A DNA stretch of 20,704 nt, taken from assembly GCA_001769925.1 (NCBI GenBank), contig MEPT01000043.1:9667-30370 (forward strand), read 5' to 3'. Origin of the DNA: Bdellovibrionales bacterium RBG_16_40_8 (lineage in GTDB: Bacteria; Bdellovibrionota; Bdellovibrionia; Bdellovibrionales; UBA1609). The translations under genes and the position numbers were made by a program. Positions 14,828-20,704 of the stretch are shown here, piece after piece. Under the pieces are notes generated by a model. It worked only from the letters and a program-made list of their open reading frames with translations. It searched no databases and was not told where the DNA came from. Within the stretch, counting starts at the first letter, position 1; each line of letters begins with the position of its first letter.

Positions 14828-14905
14828 ATTTAACAAATAGGATTGACGAGAATCTATTCTCGTCGCAAACTTTACAACTTTCGACTCGCTGCTATAAGAG
14901 AAAAA

Positions 14906-15625
14906 ATGTATATGAGCTTACCAGTTAAACAAATGTTTCTAGATAGCAGTAAGTTTTACTGGCCTGTTGTTAAGCGTAGCGCCTCTGTTTTGATTCCTCT
15001 TTATATCGGCTGTGAGGCTCTTCACCACTATTACACATATATGAGTCAGCTCACCCAACATATGCAAAGCTTTAATATTATGACAAGTATTGGCCAACTT
15101 TTGACCTCACTATTAGAATTTGTGGTGCTTGCAATGCTTATCCCGCAACGAGTAATGGAGATTGAAGATAATCGGGAGCCTGGTAGTTTTTGGGCATTTG
15201 CAAAAAAGCACGTTTTACCTTTGACGATTGAAGGGCTGCGCGTAGTTGCCGTAACAGCACTTTGGAGCCTTTTGTTAATTATTCCAGGGATTTTTAAATA
15301 TCTGCGCTATTCTTTTGTGCAGTACGTAGTAGTCGCTGACCCTGAGTATCAAAAAGGCGAGCGCGATGCTCTAAGCTACTCAAATATGCTTGTTAAAGGA
15401 ATTACCATCGAACTTCTAATAATAATTTTGTTGTTATTTGGGATCGAAATGCTCCGCAGTTCGTTTCGTTTAACTTACCCTATAACTGACGTCCCATTAG
15501 AGGCATTTTTTAGCTCAATTGCGTTCTTTTTTATAACAATTTATTCAAACATTTTACTCTTTCGCCTCTATCAGTTAAGAGTAGTTGCCTTAGTAAAGGG
15601 AGCCCAAAATGGAGCTAATGTTTAA
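14906..15625 (+). CDS. Multi-pass inner-membrane protein, unknown function
   Basis: I choose the ATG at 14906 (AAGAG 5 bases upstream); the frame is open back to 14843, but that would run towards the tRNA. The ATG at 14912 is also possible. The 239-residue product has about five hydrophobic segments, near residues 20-40, 55-78, 105-130, 168-188 and 200-225. The polar stretch between the third and fourth (SFVQYVVVADPEYQKGERDA, LSYSNMLVKG) resembles the 'f...vvv.e...g..Al.rS..l..G' signature found in YciC-like and glycerophosphodiesterase-type membrane domains. That likeness suggests a family but no reaction. It overlaps the start of the guaB-like gene by 17 bp, so the two are probably co-transcribed. 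Confidence 0.75.
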   Translation: MYMSLPVKQMFLDSSKFYWPVVKRSASVLIPLYIGCEALHHYYTYMSQLTQHMQSFNIMTSIGQLLTSLLEFVVLAMLIPQRVMEIEDNREPGSFWAFAKKHVLPLTIEGLRVVAVTALWSLLLIIPGIFKYLRYSFVQYVVVADPEYQKGERDALSYSNMLVKGITIELLIIILLLFGIEMLRSSFRLTYPITDVPLEAFFSSIAFFFITIYSNILLFRLYQLRVVALVKGAQNGANV

Positions 15626-16655
15626 CTGGAAAAACATCAAAAATCGTGGCCACGCGTTAACCTATGATGATGTCTTACTTGTGCCACAAAAAAGTGAAGT
15701 GCGCTCTAGAAAAGAGCCAGAACTTACAACGCGCCTTACTAAAAACATTCAAATTAAAAAACCTTTTGTAAGTGCAAATATGGATACAATTACTGAAACT
15801 GATATGGCTATTGCCATGGACCATGAAGGTGCATTCGGCATAATTCACCGTTTTATGAACATTGCCGATCAGGTTATGCATGTTGCGAAAATGAAAAAAT
15901 CAGGTCTTAAAATTATCGGCGCCAGTGTCGGTGTAAATGACGATATCAAAGATCGCGCAGGCGCACTAGTTGCAGCAGGGGCTAACGTAATCACTATTGA
16001 CATAGCGCACGGTCACTCTCTTTTAATGCTTGAAACGCTTAAATGGTTAAAAGATTCATTTTCTGGAGTAGAAGTAATTGCCGGCAATATTGCTACTCCT
16101 GAAGCTGCACGCGATCTTTGCGAAGCAGGCGCTGACGCCATAAAGGTCGGCATTGGGCCAGGATCAATGTGTACAACACGTATTATCGCCGGCTGCGGAG
16201 TTCCGCAGTTGACAGCGGTATGCCTTTGCGCAGAAGTAGCAGTCGACATGAATGTTCCAGTAATAGCAGATGGCGGAATAAAAACCTCAGGCGATATTGT
16301 TAAAGCTCTCGCCTGCGGAGCTGACTCTGTTATGTTAGGGGGCATTCTTGCCGGCACCCTTGAAACTCCTGGCCCGATTCGCCAGGGTAAAAAAGAATAT
16401 CGCGGTATGGCCTCAAAAGCAGCACAGGTTTCTTGGCGAGGTGAAGTACCCGAAGGCATGGCGCCAGAGGGTGAGGCTACTTTTGTCCCGATCAAAGGTC
16501 ATGTAAGTGATGTCATTAAAGAACTAGCTGGTGGAGTACGCTCCGGCATGAGCTACCTAAATGCTCTAAACATAAAAGAAATTCGTGAAAAAGCATATTT
16601 CATAGAAATGACACCAATGGGTTACTATGAGTCGAAGGCTCATGGCGTCCGCTAG
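15609..16655 (+). CDS. IMP dehydrogenase / GMP reductase family protein lacking CBS domains
   Basis: A 348-residue TIM-barrel enzyme with GGGAG 6 bases before the ATG. LTYDDVLLVPQ, SANMDTITETDMA, GIGPGSMCTTRIIAGCGVPQ (catalytic C188) and VIADGGIKTSGDIVKAL are family hallmarks. It is about 140 residues shorter than a standard IMP dehydrogenase because the two CBS domains are absent; HRFMNIADQ continues straight to the barrel. Either it is a CBS-less IMP dehydrogenase (IMP to XMP, NAD-dependent, towards GMP) or a GMP reductase (GMP to IMP, NADPH). The flap (MASKAAQVSWRGEVPEGMAP then EGEATFVPIKG) resembles a third subgroup annotated either way. The cytosolic gene lies between a membrane-protein gene (17-bp overlap) and murI (29-bp overlap), so a three-gene operon is likely. 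Confidence 0.88.
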   Translation: MELMFNWKNIKNRGHALTYDDVLLVPQKSEVRSRKEPELTTRLTKNIQIKKPFVSANMDTITETDMAIAMDHEGAFGIIHRFMNIADQVMHVAKMKKSGLKIIGASVGVNDDIKDRAGALVAAGANVITIDIAHGHSLLMLETLKWLKDSFSGVEVIAGNIATPEAARDLCEAGADAIKVGIGPGSMCTTRIIAGCGVPQLTAVCLCAEVAVDMNVPVIADGGIKTSGDIVKALACGADSVMLGGILAGTLETPGPIRQGKKEYRGMASKAAQVSWRGEVPEGMAPEGEATFVPIKGHVSDVIKELAGGVRSGMSYLNALNIKEIREKAYFIEMTPMGYYESKAHGVR

Positions 16656-17445
16656 TAATCCAATTGGCATTTTTGACTCTGGCATTGGCGGATTAACTGT
16701 TTTAAAGGCGTTACGAGAAAAACTCCCGCATGAGAATTTTCTTTACCTAGGCGATACCGCGCGCATCCCTTACGGGACCAAGTCGCCGCAGACAATAAAA
16801 AAATACTTAGAGCAAAATTTAAAGTATCTAGCTAAGCAAAACGTAAAAGCTGTGGTAATCGCGTGTAATTCAGCCTCAAGTGTGGCCGAAGAAATTAATT
16901 TTTCACTACCGATCTATGATGTTATTAGCCCTGGTAGCAGGCTTGCTGTTGAGGCTTCTAAAGCCTGTAGGATAGGAGTAATAGCCACAAAAGCTACAGT
17001 TTTATCCAAATCTTATGTTACACACATTCAAAAAATTAAACCTCATGTGCAAGTTTACCAGCAGGCAAGCTCTCTTTTAGTGCCGCTCGTTGAAGAGGGA
17101 TGGGATGACGACCCAGTGACTAATCTTATTGTTTATCGTTATATATCGCCCTTACTTAAAGAAAATATTGATACTTTGGTACTTGGCTGTACCCATTACC
17201 CCATTTTAAAACCAGCTATAAGAAAAGTTGTTGGGGCAAATGTCACGCTTATCGACTCTGGCTTTGCTTTAGCTAAAAAGTTGACCGAAGACTTACAACA
17301 AGGCGTCATTATGGCAAATTCAAAAGACTTAACCGGTGAAATTAGACTACTAACCACAGATAGCTCAGACACCTTTCAAGCTAATGCAAAAAGAATTATG
17401 TTACCCTTAGAAATTAAACCATTAGAGATTGTTGATATTAACTAA
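16627..17445 (+). CDS. murI: Glutamate racemase
   Basis: A 272-residue protein. It converts L-glutamate to D-glutamate for peptidoglycan stem peptides in the cytoplasm. The two catalytic cysteines are visible as C80 in VIACNSASS and C188 in LGCTHYPIL. The N-terminal IGIFDSGIGGLTVL and the YLGDTARIPYGTKS loop are diagnostic. The start could be ATG 16627 or ATG 16642; the latter begins MASASNPIGIFDSG and has AAGG only 3 bases upstream. Both lie inside the 3' end of the upstream IMPDH-like gene, so translation is coupled. Its last 4 bp overlap the convergent DUF502 gene. The product is close to the usual 265-285 residues. Confidence 0.95.
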   Translation: MSRRLMASASNPIGIFDSGIGGLTVLKALREKLPHENFLYLGDTARIPYGTKSPQTIKKYLEQNLKYLAKQNVKAVVIACNSASSVAEEINFSLPIYDVISPGSRLAVEASKACRIGVIATKATVLSKSYVTHIQKIKPHVQVYQQASSLLVPLVEEGWDDDPVTNLIVYRYISPLLKENIDTLVLGCTHYPILKPAIRKVVGANVTLIDSGFALAKKLTEDLQQGVIMANSKDLTGEIRLLTTDSSDTFQANAKRIMLPLEIKPLEIVDIN

Positions 17446-18041
17446 GTATTTGCATCTTCGCGTACGGGCATCCAAGCCGTAAGAACCGAGCGCATAGCTT
17501 TTTCAACTTTCATGTTGGTTTTTCTAATATATGCACGCGGTATAAAAACCGTGAGTCCTCCCATTTGATAAGATAGCGGCAAAAATACCGCAACCCTGTC
17601 GGTTTTCGCGAATTCATCTGGCATATCGTTGAGATTTCGTCTTGTAACAAAACCAATTAATTCAGCTTCAAATCCGGGGAATTTTACTACTACCACTTGT
17701 TGTTCTTCATTTGTTTTTGAATCTGGCGAAAAAAAATCAGCCATACTCTTTGCTGCTGAATATACACTTTTTAATATCGGCACATTCTTAAATGGCAGTT
17801 CAAAGGTGGCGATAACTTTCTCCATAAATGGCATAGTTGTGAGAAAACCTAGAAGACAAATAAACGCTATCCCAATGATAAGCCCAAGGCCTGGAAAGTA
17901 AAATTCACGCGCTATGATCGAAAGCGCTTGTTTTGAGAAATCCTCCATCCAGGCAAGAAACGAAAATAATATTATAAATGTTAACCCAAATGGTAAAAGT
18001 GTAAAAGCCCCTCGTACAAAAATTTTCGAAAAATACTTCAT
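17442..18041 (-). CDS. DUF502-family membrane protein
   Basis: A 199-residue protein. Two hydrophobic segments (GAFTLLPFGLTFIILFSFLA near residues 11-30, and FPGLGLIIGIAFICLLGFLT near 49-68) are followed by a soluble part. The sequence LPFGLTFIILF, PFKNVPILKSVYSAAKSMAD and VVVKFPGFEAELIGFVTRR, together with VAVFLPLSYQMGGLTVFIPR, matches the DUF502 family of bacterial and plant membrane proteins (LIKE-COV proteins in plants). Its role in bacteria is unknown. The ATG overlaps the stop of the upstream lysA by 4 bp (ATGA), so the two are co-translated from one minus-strand transcript. The 3' end overlaps murI by 4 bp. Confidence 0.9.
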   Translation of the reverse strand: MKYFSKIFVRGAFTLLPFGLTFIILFSFLAWMEDFSKQALSIIAREFYFPGLGLIIGIAFICLLGFLTTMPFMEKVIATFELPFKNVPILKSVYSAAKSMADFFSPDSKTNEEQQVVVVKFPGFEAELIGFVTRRNLNDMPDEFAKTDRVAVFLPLSYQMGGLTVFIPRAYIRKTNMKVEKAMRSVLTAWMPVREDANT

Positions 18042-19207
18042 TTAACACAAACCTCTTTTGTTTCAGACTGCAAATTGTAATTACTAGACATTACCGCTCC
18101 ATAAGCGCCTACATCACAAATCTTTAGTATGTCCCCTGCTTTTAAACTAAGTGGCATACGCCGATCAAGACCTAAAACATCTGAAGACTCACAAATTGGC
18201 CCAACTATATCAAATAGCTTTGTTTTTACACCATTTGCATTAGGTGTTTTATAAATAGGCTCAATACGATGAAATGCCTCGTAAAGTGCCGGGCGCAAAA
18301 GTTGATGCATGCCCGTATCAACAATTAGAAAATTTTTATGACTTGTTTTTTTTACGTATTGAATTTCTGTAAATAAAGAGCCGAACCTGGCCACAAGTAT
18401 GCGCCCTGGCTCAAAATAAATTTTTTTAACGTGTTCTGAAAGCTCTTTATTAGCAGTCTTCATATATTTGATAATTAAATCTTCGTCTTTACCAATATCA
18501 CCGCTTTCATAATTAATGCCTAGGCCCCCGCCTACATCTAGCGTTGAAAGCTCATAGCCTTCGGCTAAAAGCTTGTTGTATAATTTTAAAGTTCTTCTAA
18601 ATGCCTCAATAAAAGGTGAGACCTCTTTAATTTGCGAACCAATGTGAAGTGCCAATCCTTGAAGTTTTACACCAGGCGTTTTTTTTAATACAGAGAGCGC
18701 TTCAGAAATTGCCGTGAATTCTAGGCCAAATTTATTTTCTCGAAGACCTGTTTGAATGTAAGGGTGAGTTTTTGCTGCGATGTCAGGGTTCATGCGTAAA
18801 GCCACTGAAGCTTTCATTTTTAATTTTTCCGCACATTCAGCGATTCGCTTAAGTTCTGGTACGCTTTCAACATTTATTTGATTAATCTGCAATTTAATTG
18901 CAGCTAAAATTTCTTCTTTGGTTTTACCTACGCCTGAAAAAACTATTTTTTCAGGCGTATACCCAACTGCTAGTGCTAAATTTAACTCGCCTAAAGAAAC
19001 AACATCTACGCCAAAGCCAGCATGCTTAATTACCTTTAGTATATCTTTATTATTATTAGCCTTCATCGCAAAAAAAGCGTTGCCGTTAAGTGGCATTTTT
19101 TGTTTAAAAAAATTTACCCGCTTTGTAAGCCCTTTAAGATCATAAAGATAAAATGGTGTCCCTTCTTTCTTGATGTTCTTGACCGTTATTCGAGATTTTG
19201 CTTTCAT
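18038..19207 (-). CDS. lysA: Diaminopimelate decarboxylase
   Basis: From the ATG at 19207 the protein has 389 residues; a GTG at 19225 would add six. Neither has a clear ribosome site. TPFYLYDLKGL begins the enzyme, and NAFFAMKANNNKDIL carries the PLP lysine. HIGSQIKEVSPF, DVGGGLGINY and FEPGRILVA are the PLP-barrel motifs, and IVGPICESSDVLGLDR supplies the active-site cysteine. It decarboxylates meso-diaminopimelate to L-lysine in the cytoplasm, the last step of the pathway. In this window dapD lies divergently after a short M14-like gene, so two lysine/diaminopimelate genes flank one intergenic region. It is followed by the DUF502 gene with a 4-bp overlap. The length is slightly below the typical 415-420. 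Confidence 0.95.
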   Translation of the reverse strand: MKAKSRITVKNIKKEGTPFYLYDLKGLTKRVNFFKQKMPLNGNAFFAMKANNNKDILKVIKHAGFGVDVVSLGELNLALAVGYTPEKIVFSGVGKTKEEILAAIKLQINQINVESVPELKRIAECAEKLKMKASVALRMNPDIAAKTHPYIQTGLRENKFGLEFTAISEALSVLKKTPGVKLQGLALHIGSQIKEVSPFIEAFRRTLKLYNKLLAEGYELSTLDVGGGLGINYESGDIGKDEDLIIKYMKTANKELSEHVKKIYFEPGRILVARFGSLFTEIQYVKKTSHKNFLIVDTGMHQLLRPALYEAFHRIEPIYKTPNANGVKTKLFDIVGPICESSDVLGLDRRMPLSLKAGDILKICDVGAYGAVMSSNYNLQSETKEVCVK

Positions 19208-19239
19208 ATGAGCGTAAGCTAACACACAGTCGGAGAATT

Positions 19240-19584
19240 TTGGATACTTTTCAATTTGGTCATACAGTCACAAGACTTCCTCAGCTCGCCTACCGTTTTG
19301 GACGCGCCGGGGCCAACGTACTTGTTTTAGGCGGGGTTCACGGCAATGAGCCAGAAGGAGTTATCGTTTCGTTAGGATTAATTGAGCGATTTATAGGGTC
19401 ATTCACTCACTCCTTACGCATGACAATTGTGCCACAATTTAATTTAGACGGGATTTTAGCACGAATAACCGGTTACAAAATTGTCGAAAATATTGGCTAC
19501 CCGACACCTGGTTGCCTTGGCACTTATTGCGGTTTAGAGCGCAATATACCAACTCTAACCTACGAAATTGAGCGAGGTCTTTAA
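19240..19584 (+). CDS. Internally deleted M14-type (MpaA-like) murein peptide amidase relic
   Basis: The frame is open from a TTG at 19198. I prefer the TTG at 19240, just after GGAGA, which gives 114 residues. The N-terminal part LVLGGVHGNEPEG holds the zinc pair H34 and E37 of M14 carboxypeptidase-like amidases. The C-terminal part (YPTPGCLGTYCGLERNIPTL, TYEIERG) holds the catalytic-glutamate strand. From memory of MpaA-like enzymes of about 230-250 residues, roughly 90-100 residues should lie between NLDGIL (68-73) and GYKIVENIGY (78-87). That section carries the 'NRNFP' segment, the P-G-S-E-x-E segment and the third zinc ligand. They are missing without loss of frame. The product is probably inactive. 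Its TAA overlaps the dapD ATG (TAATG), so translation of this remnant may still help start dapD. Confidence 0.65.
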   Translation: MDTFQFGHTVTRLPQLAYRFGRAGANVLVLGGVHGNEPEGVIVSLGLIERFIGSFTHSLRMTIVPQFNLDGILARITGYKIVENIGYPTPGCLGTYCGLERNIPTLTYEIERGL

Positions 19585-20396
19585 TGGCAAAATCCCTTGA
19601 ACTAATTATTAATGAGGCTTTTTCGAGCAAAGCTTTAACTAATACGCATAGCCGAGCCATCTTACAGACTATTAAAAAACTAGATTCAGGAGAGCTGCGC
19701 GTAGTTAAACCTTCGGCTCAAGGATGGGTCGTTCAAGAATGGTTAAAAAAAGCAATTTTACTTTATTTTCGTATAAAAAAAATGCAAGTTATTCGTGCCG
19801 GTGATTTACGATTTTTTGATAAAATACCTTTAAAAAAATGGACTGGCAAAGAAGGCGTTCGCGTCGTGCCTCACGCTCTTGTGCGTTTTGGGGCGCATAT
19901 CAGTAAAGGGGCCATACTTATGCCCTCTTATGTTAATATTGGAGCTTACGTAGGGCCCGGGTCTCTTGTTGACACCTGGGCAACAGTTGGTTCATGCGCA
20001 CAGGTTGGCGCAAATGTTCATATTTCTGGTGGCGTCGGTCTTGGCGGGATTCTTGAACCAATTCAAGCCCGTCCTGTTATAATTGAAGACGATGTATTTT
20101 TAGGAAGTCGTTCAATTATTGTCGAAGGAGTTATAGTTAAACGCGGTGCTGTTATTGGTGCCGGCGTAACTCTAACATCTTCAACAAAGATCATTGATGT
20201 TTCAAAAGCTAATGCTCGTGAGCATAAAGGAGTAGTGCCTGAAAACTCAGTTGTTATACCTGGTAGTTTTACAAAAACCTTTACGGCCGGAGACTACAAC
20301 GTCAATTGTGCCCTAATAATTGGTCATAGAACAGAATCAACAGACAAAAAAACATCACTTAATCACGTACTGCGTGAGCTGCAAGTGCCTGTTTAG
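19584..20396 (+). CDS. dapD: Tetrahydrodipicolinate N-succinyltransferase
   Basis: A 270-residue protein (usual size 274). It transfers succinyl from succinyl-CoA to 2,3,4,5-tetrahydrodipicolinate, committing the succinylase branch of meso-diaminopimelate and lysine synthesis. The N-terminal helical domain (LELIINEAFSSKA) is followed by the left-handed beta-helix with MPSYVNIGAYVGPGSLVDTW, GSCAQVGANVHISGGVGLGG and ARPVIIEDDVFLGSRSIIVE, all diagnostic of DapD. The end VIPGSFTKTF with CALIIGHRT fits the C-terminal strands. It works as a cytosolic trimer in the family. Its ATG shares bases with the stop of the upstream M14 relic. Its stop is 3 bp from that of the convergent permease gene. Confidence 0.97.
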   Translation: MAKSLELIINEAFSSKALTNTHSRAILQTIKKLDSGELRVVKPSAQGWVVQEWLKKAILLYFRIKKMQVIRAGDLRFFDKIPLKKWTGKEGVRVVPHALVRFGAHISKGAILMPSYVNIGAYVGPGSLVDTWATVGSCAQVGANVHISGGVGLGGILEPIQARPVIIEDDVFLGSRSIIVEGVIVKRGAVIGAGVTLTSSTKIIDVSKANAREHKGVVPENSVVIPGSFTKTFTAGDYNVNCALIIGHRTESTDKKTSLNHVLRELQVPV

Positions 20397-20399
20397 GTT

Positions 20400-20704
20400 T
20401 TATTCTGCGACAAATAGTCGTAAGTTTTCTGCGGGTGAACGGCGAATATAAAGTCGTACTGGCCAATAAGCTGCAAGAAAGGCAATTAACACACAAAAAA
20501 TAGTAACTATCCCGACAAAAATATAATTAATTTCTGCGGGCAAAACTGAGTCGTAATAAATATCTGGCAATAAATCAATTGGGTACTTATCTATGAATAT
20601 GCTAACCGCAAGACCAGAAAATAAACCGCCAAAAAGCCCGATACTTGAAAGTAGCACCCCAATGCTTAAAAAAAGTTTTTGGGTGCTAGCGCGCGAAAAA
20701 CCAA
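20400..20704 (-). CDS. FtsX-like ABC permease, LolC/LolE type (partial, N-terminus outside window)
   Basis: The minus-strand frame is open through the window edge; the GTG at 20657 is not its start, since GFSRASTQKLFLSIGVLLSS precedes it in frame. The approximately 100 visible residues have the final two membrane segments of FtsX/LolC/E-type permeases. The 'G.S...I...FL..G..LS.IG...G' start of the penultimate helix, the PIDLLPDIYYDSVLP loop and the closing helix ending in YWPVRLYIRRSPAENLRL all fit ('A.P..P...LR'). LolC/E extracts lipoproteins from the inner membrane for delivery to the outer membrane with LolD. The family call is good. Lol versus MacB- or other FtsX-like transport is undecided without the rest. 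Confidence 0.75.
   Translation of the reverse strand, partial: GFSRASTQKLFLSIGVLLSSIGLFGGLFSGLAVSIFIDKYPIDLLPDIYYDSVLPAEINYIFVGIVTIFCVLIAFLAAYWPVRLYIRRSPAENLRLFVAE

Noticed and set aside
14692..14928. Plus-strand open frame of 78 residues (starts MVKTLEAPWGVF)
   Set aside because: It runs antisense through the tRNA-Leu gene; its PGPDLNW-type sequence is the usual shadow of a tRNA T arm.
16013..16495. Minus-strand frame of 160 residues opposite the IMPDH-like gene
   Set aside because: It lies entirely antisense to a well-supported enzyme gene and has an implausible Ala/Pro/Ser-rich composition.

Overview
The window looks like an ordinary chromosomal stretch from an AT-rich, Gram-negative bacterium. 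An outer membrane is implied by a LolC/E-type permease, and meso-diaminopimelate peptidoglycan by dapD, lysA and murI. Several small proteins and the HNH-like fragment remind me of Bdellovibrionota or other former Deltaproteobacteria. That placement is an inference from memory of family patterns, not a search result.

Layout, left to right. Positions 1-945: C-terminal part of a family-5 solute-binding protein. 1017-3238: a small Cys/His protein, a YebC-family protein, a convergent sufE, a small secreted protein and a 63-residue orphan. 3346-8614: a stand-alone CheY-like receiver overlapping a 1616-residue CheB-CheR-PAS-histidine kinase-receiver protein. 8651-10439: a double zinc-ribbon protein followed by an M48 metalloprotease that appears broken into reading-frame pieces. 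10440-11258: a poorly coding stretch with an HNH-endonuclease-like fragment and a 28-bp inverted repeat. 11259-13608: a two-gene carboxynorspermidine (polyamine) operon. 13667-14827: a roughly 1-kb element bounded by 76-bp direct repeats, the right copy lying in an intact tRNA-Leu(TAA) gene and the left copy being a tRNA 3' fragment. 14906-17445: a membrane protein, a CBS-less IMP dehydrogenase/GMP reductase and murI. 17442-20396: a DUF502 protein and lysA on the minus strand, then an internally deleted M14 peptidase coupled to dapD. 20400-20704: the C-terminus of an ABC permease that runs off the window.

Functional links: lysA, dapD, murI and the M14 murein-peptidase relic all concern diaminopimelate, lysine or peptidoglycan metabolism. 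The two polyamine genes overlap and form a complete condensation-plus-decarboxylation module. The receiver and the giant hybrid kinase overlap by 20 bp and probably work together.

The best candidate for something undescribed is the element at tRNA-Leu. It carries no integrase, only a 40-residue ORF overlapping a 219-residue protein, behind a promoter whose -10 region sits inside a perfect 17-bp palindrome. The C-terminus of the larger protein looks like a winged helix. The element resembles a minimal self-regulated mobile or satellite cassette, but its function is unknown. Two other points stand out: the fractured M48 gene and the internal deletion in the M14 gene.
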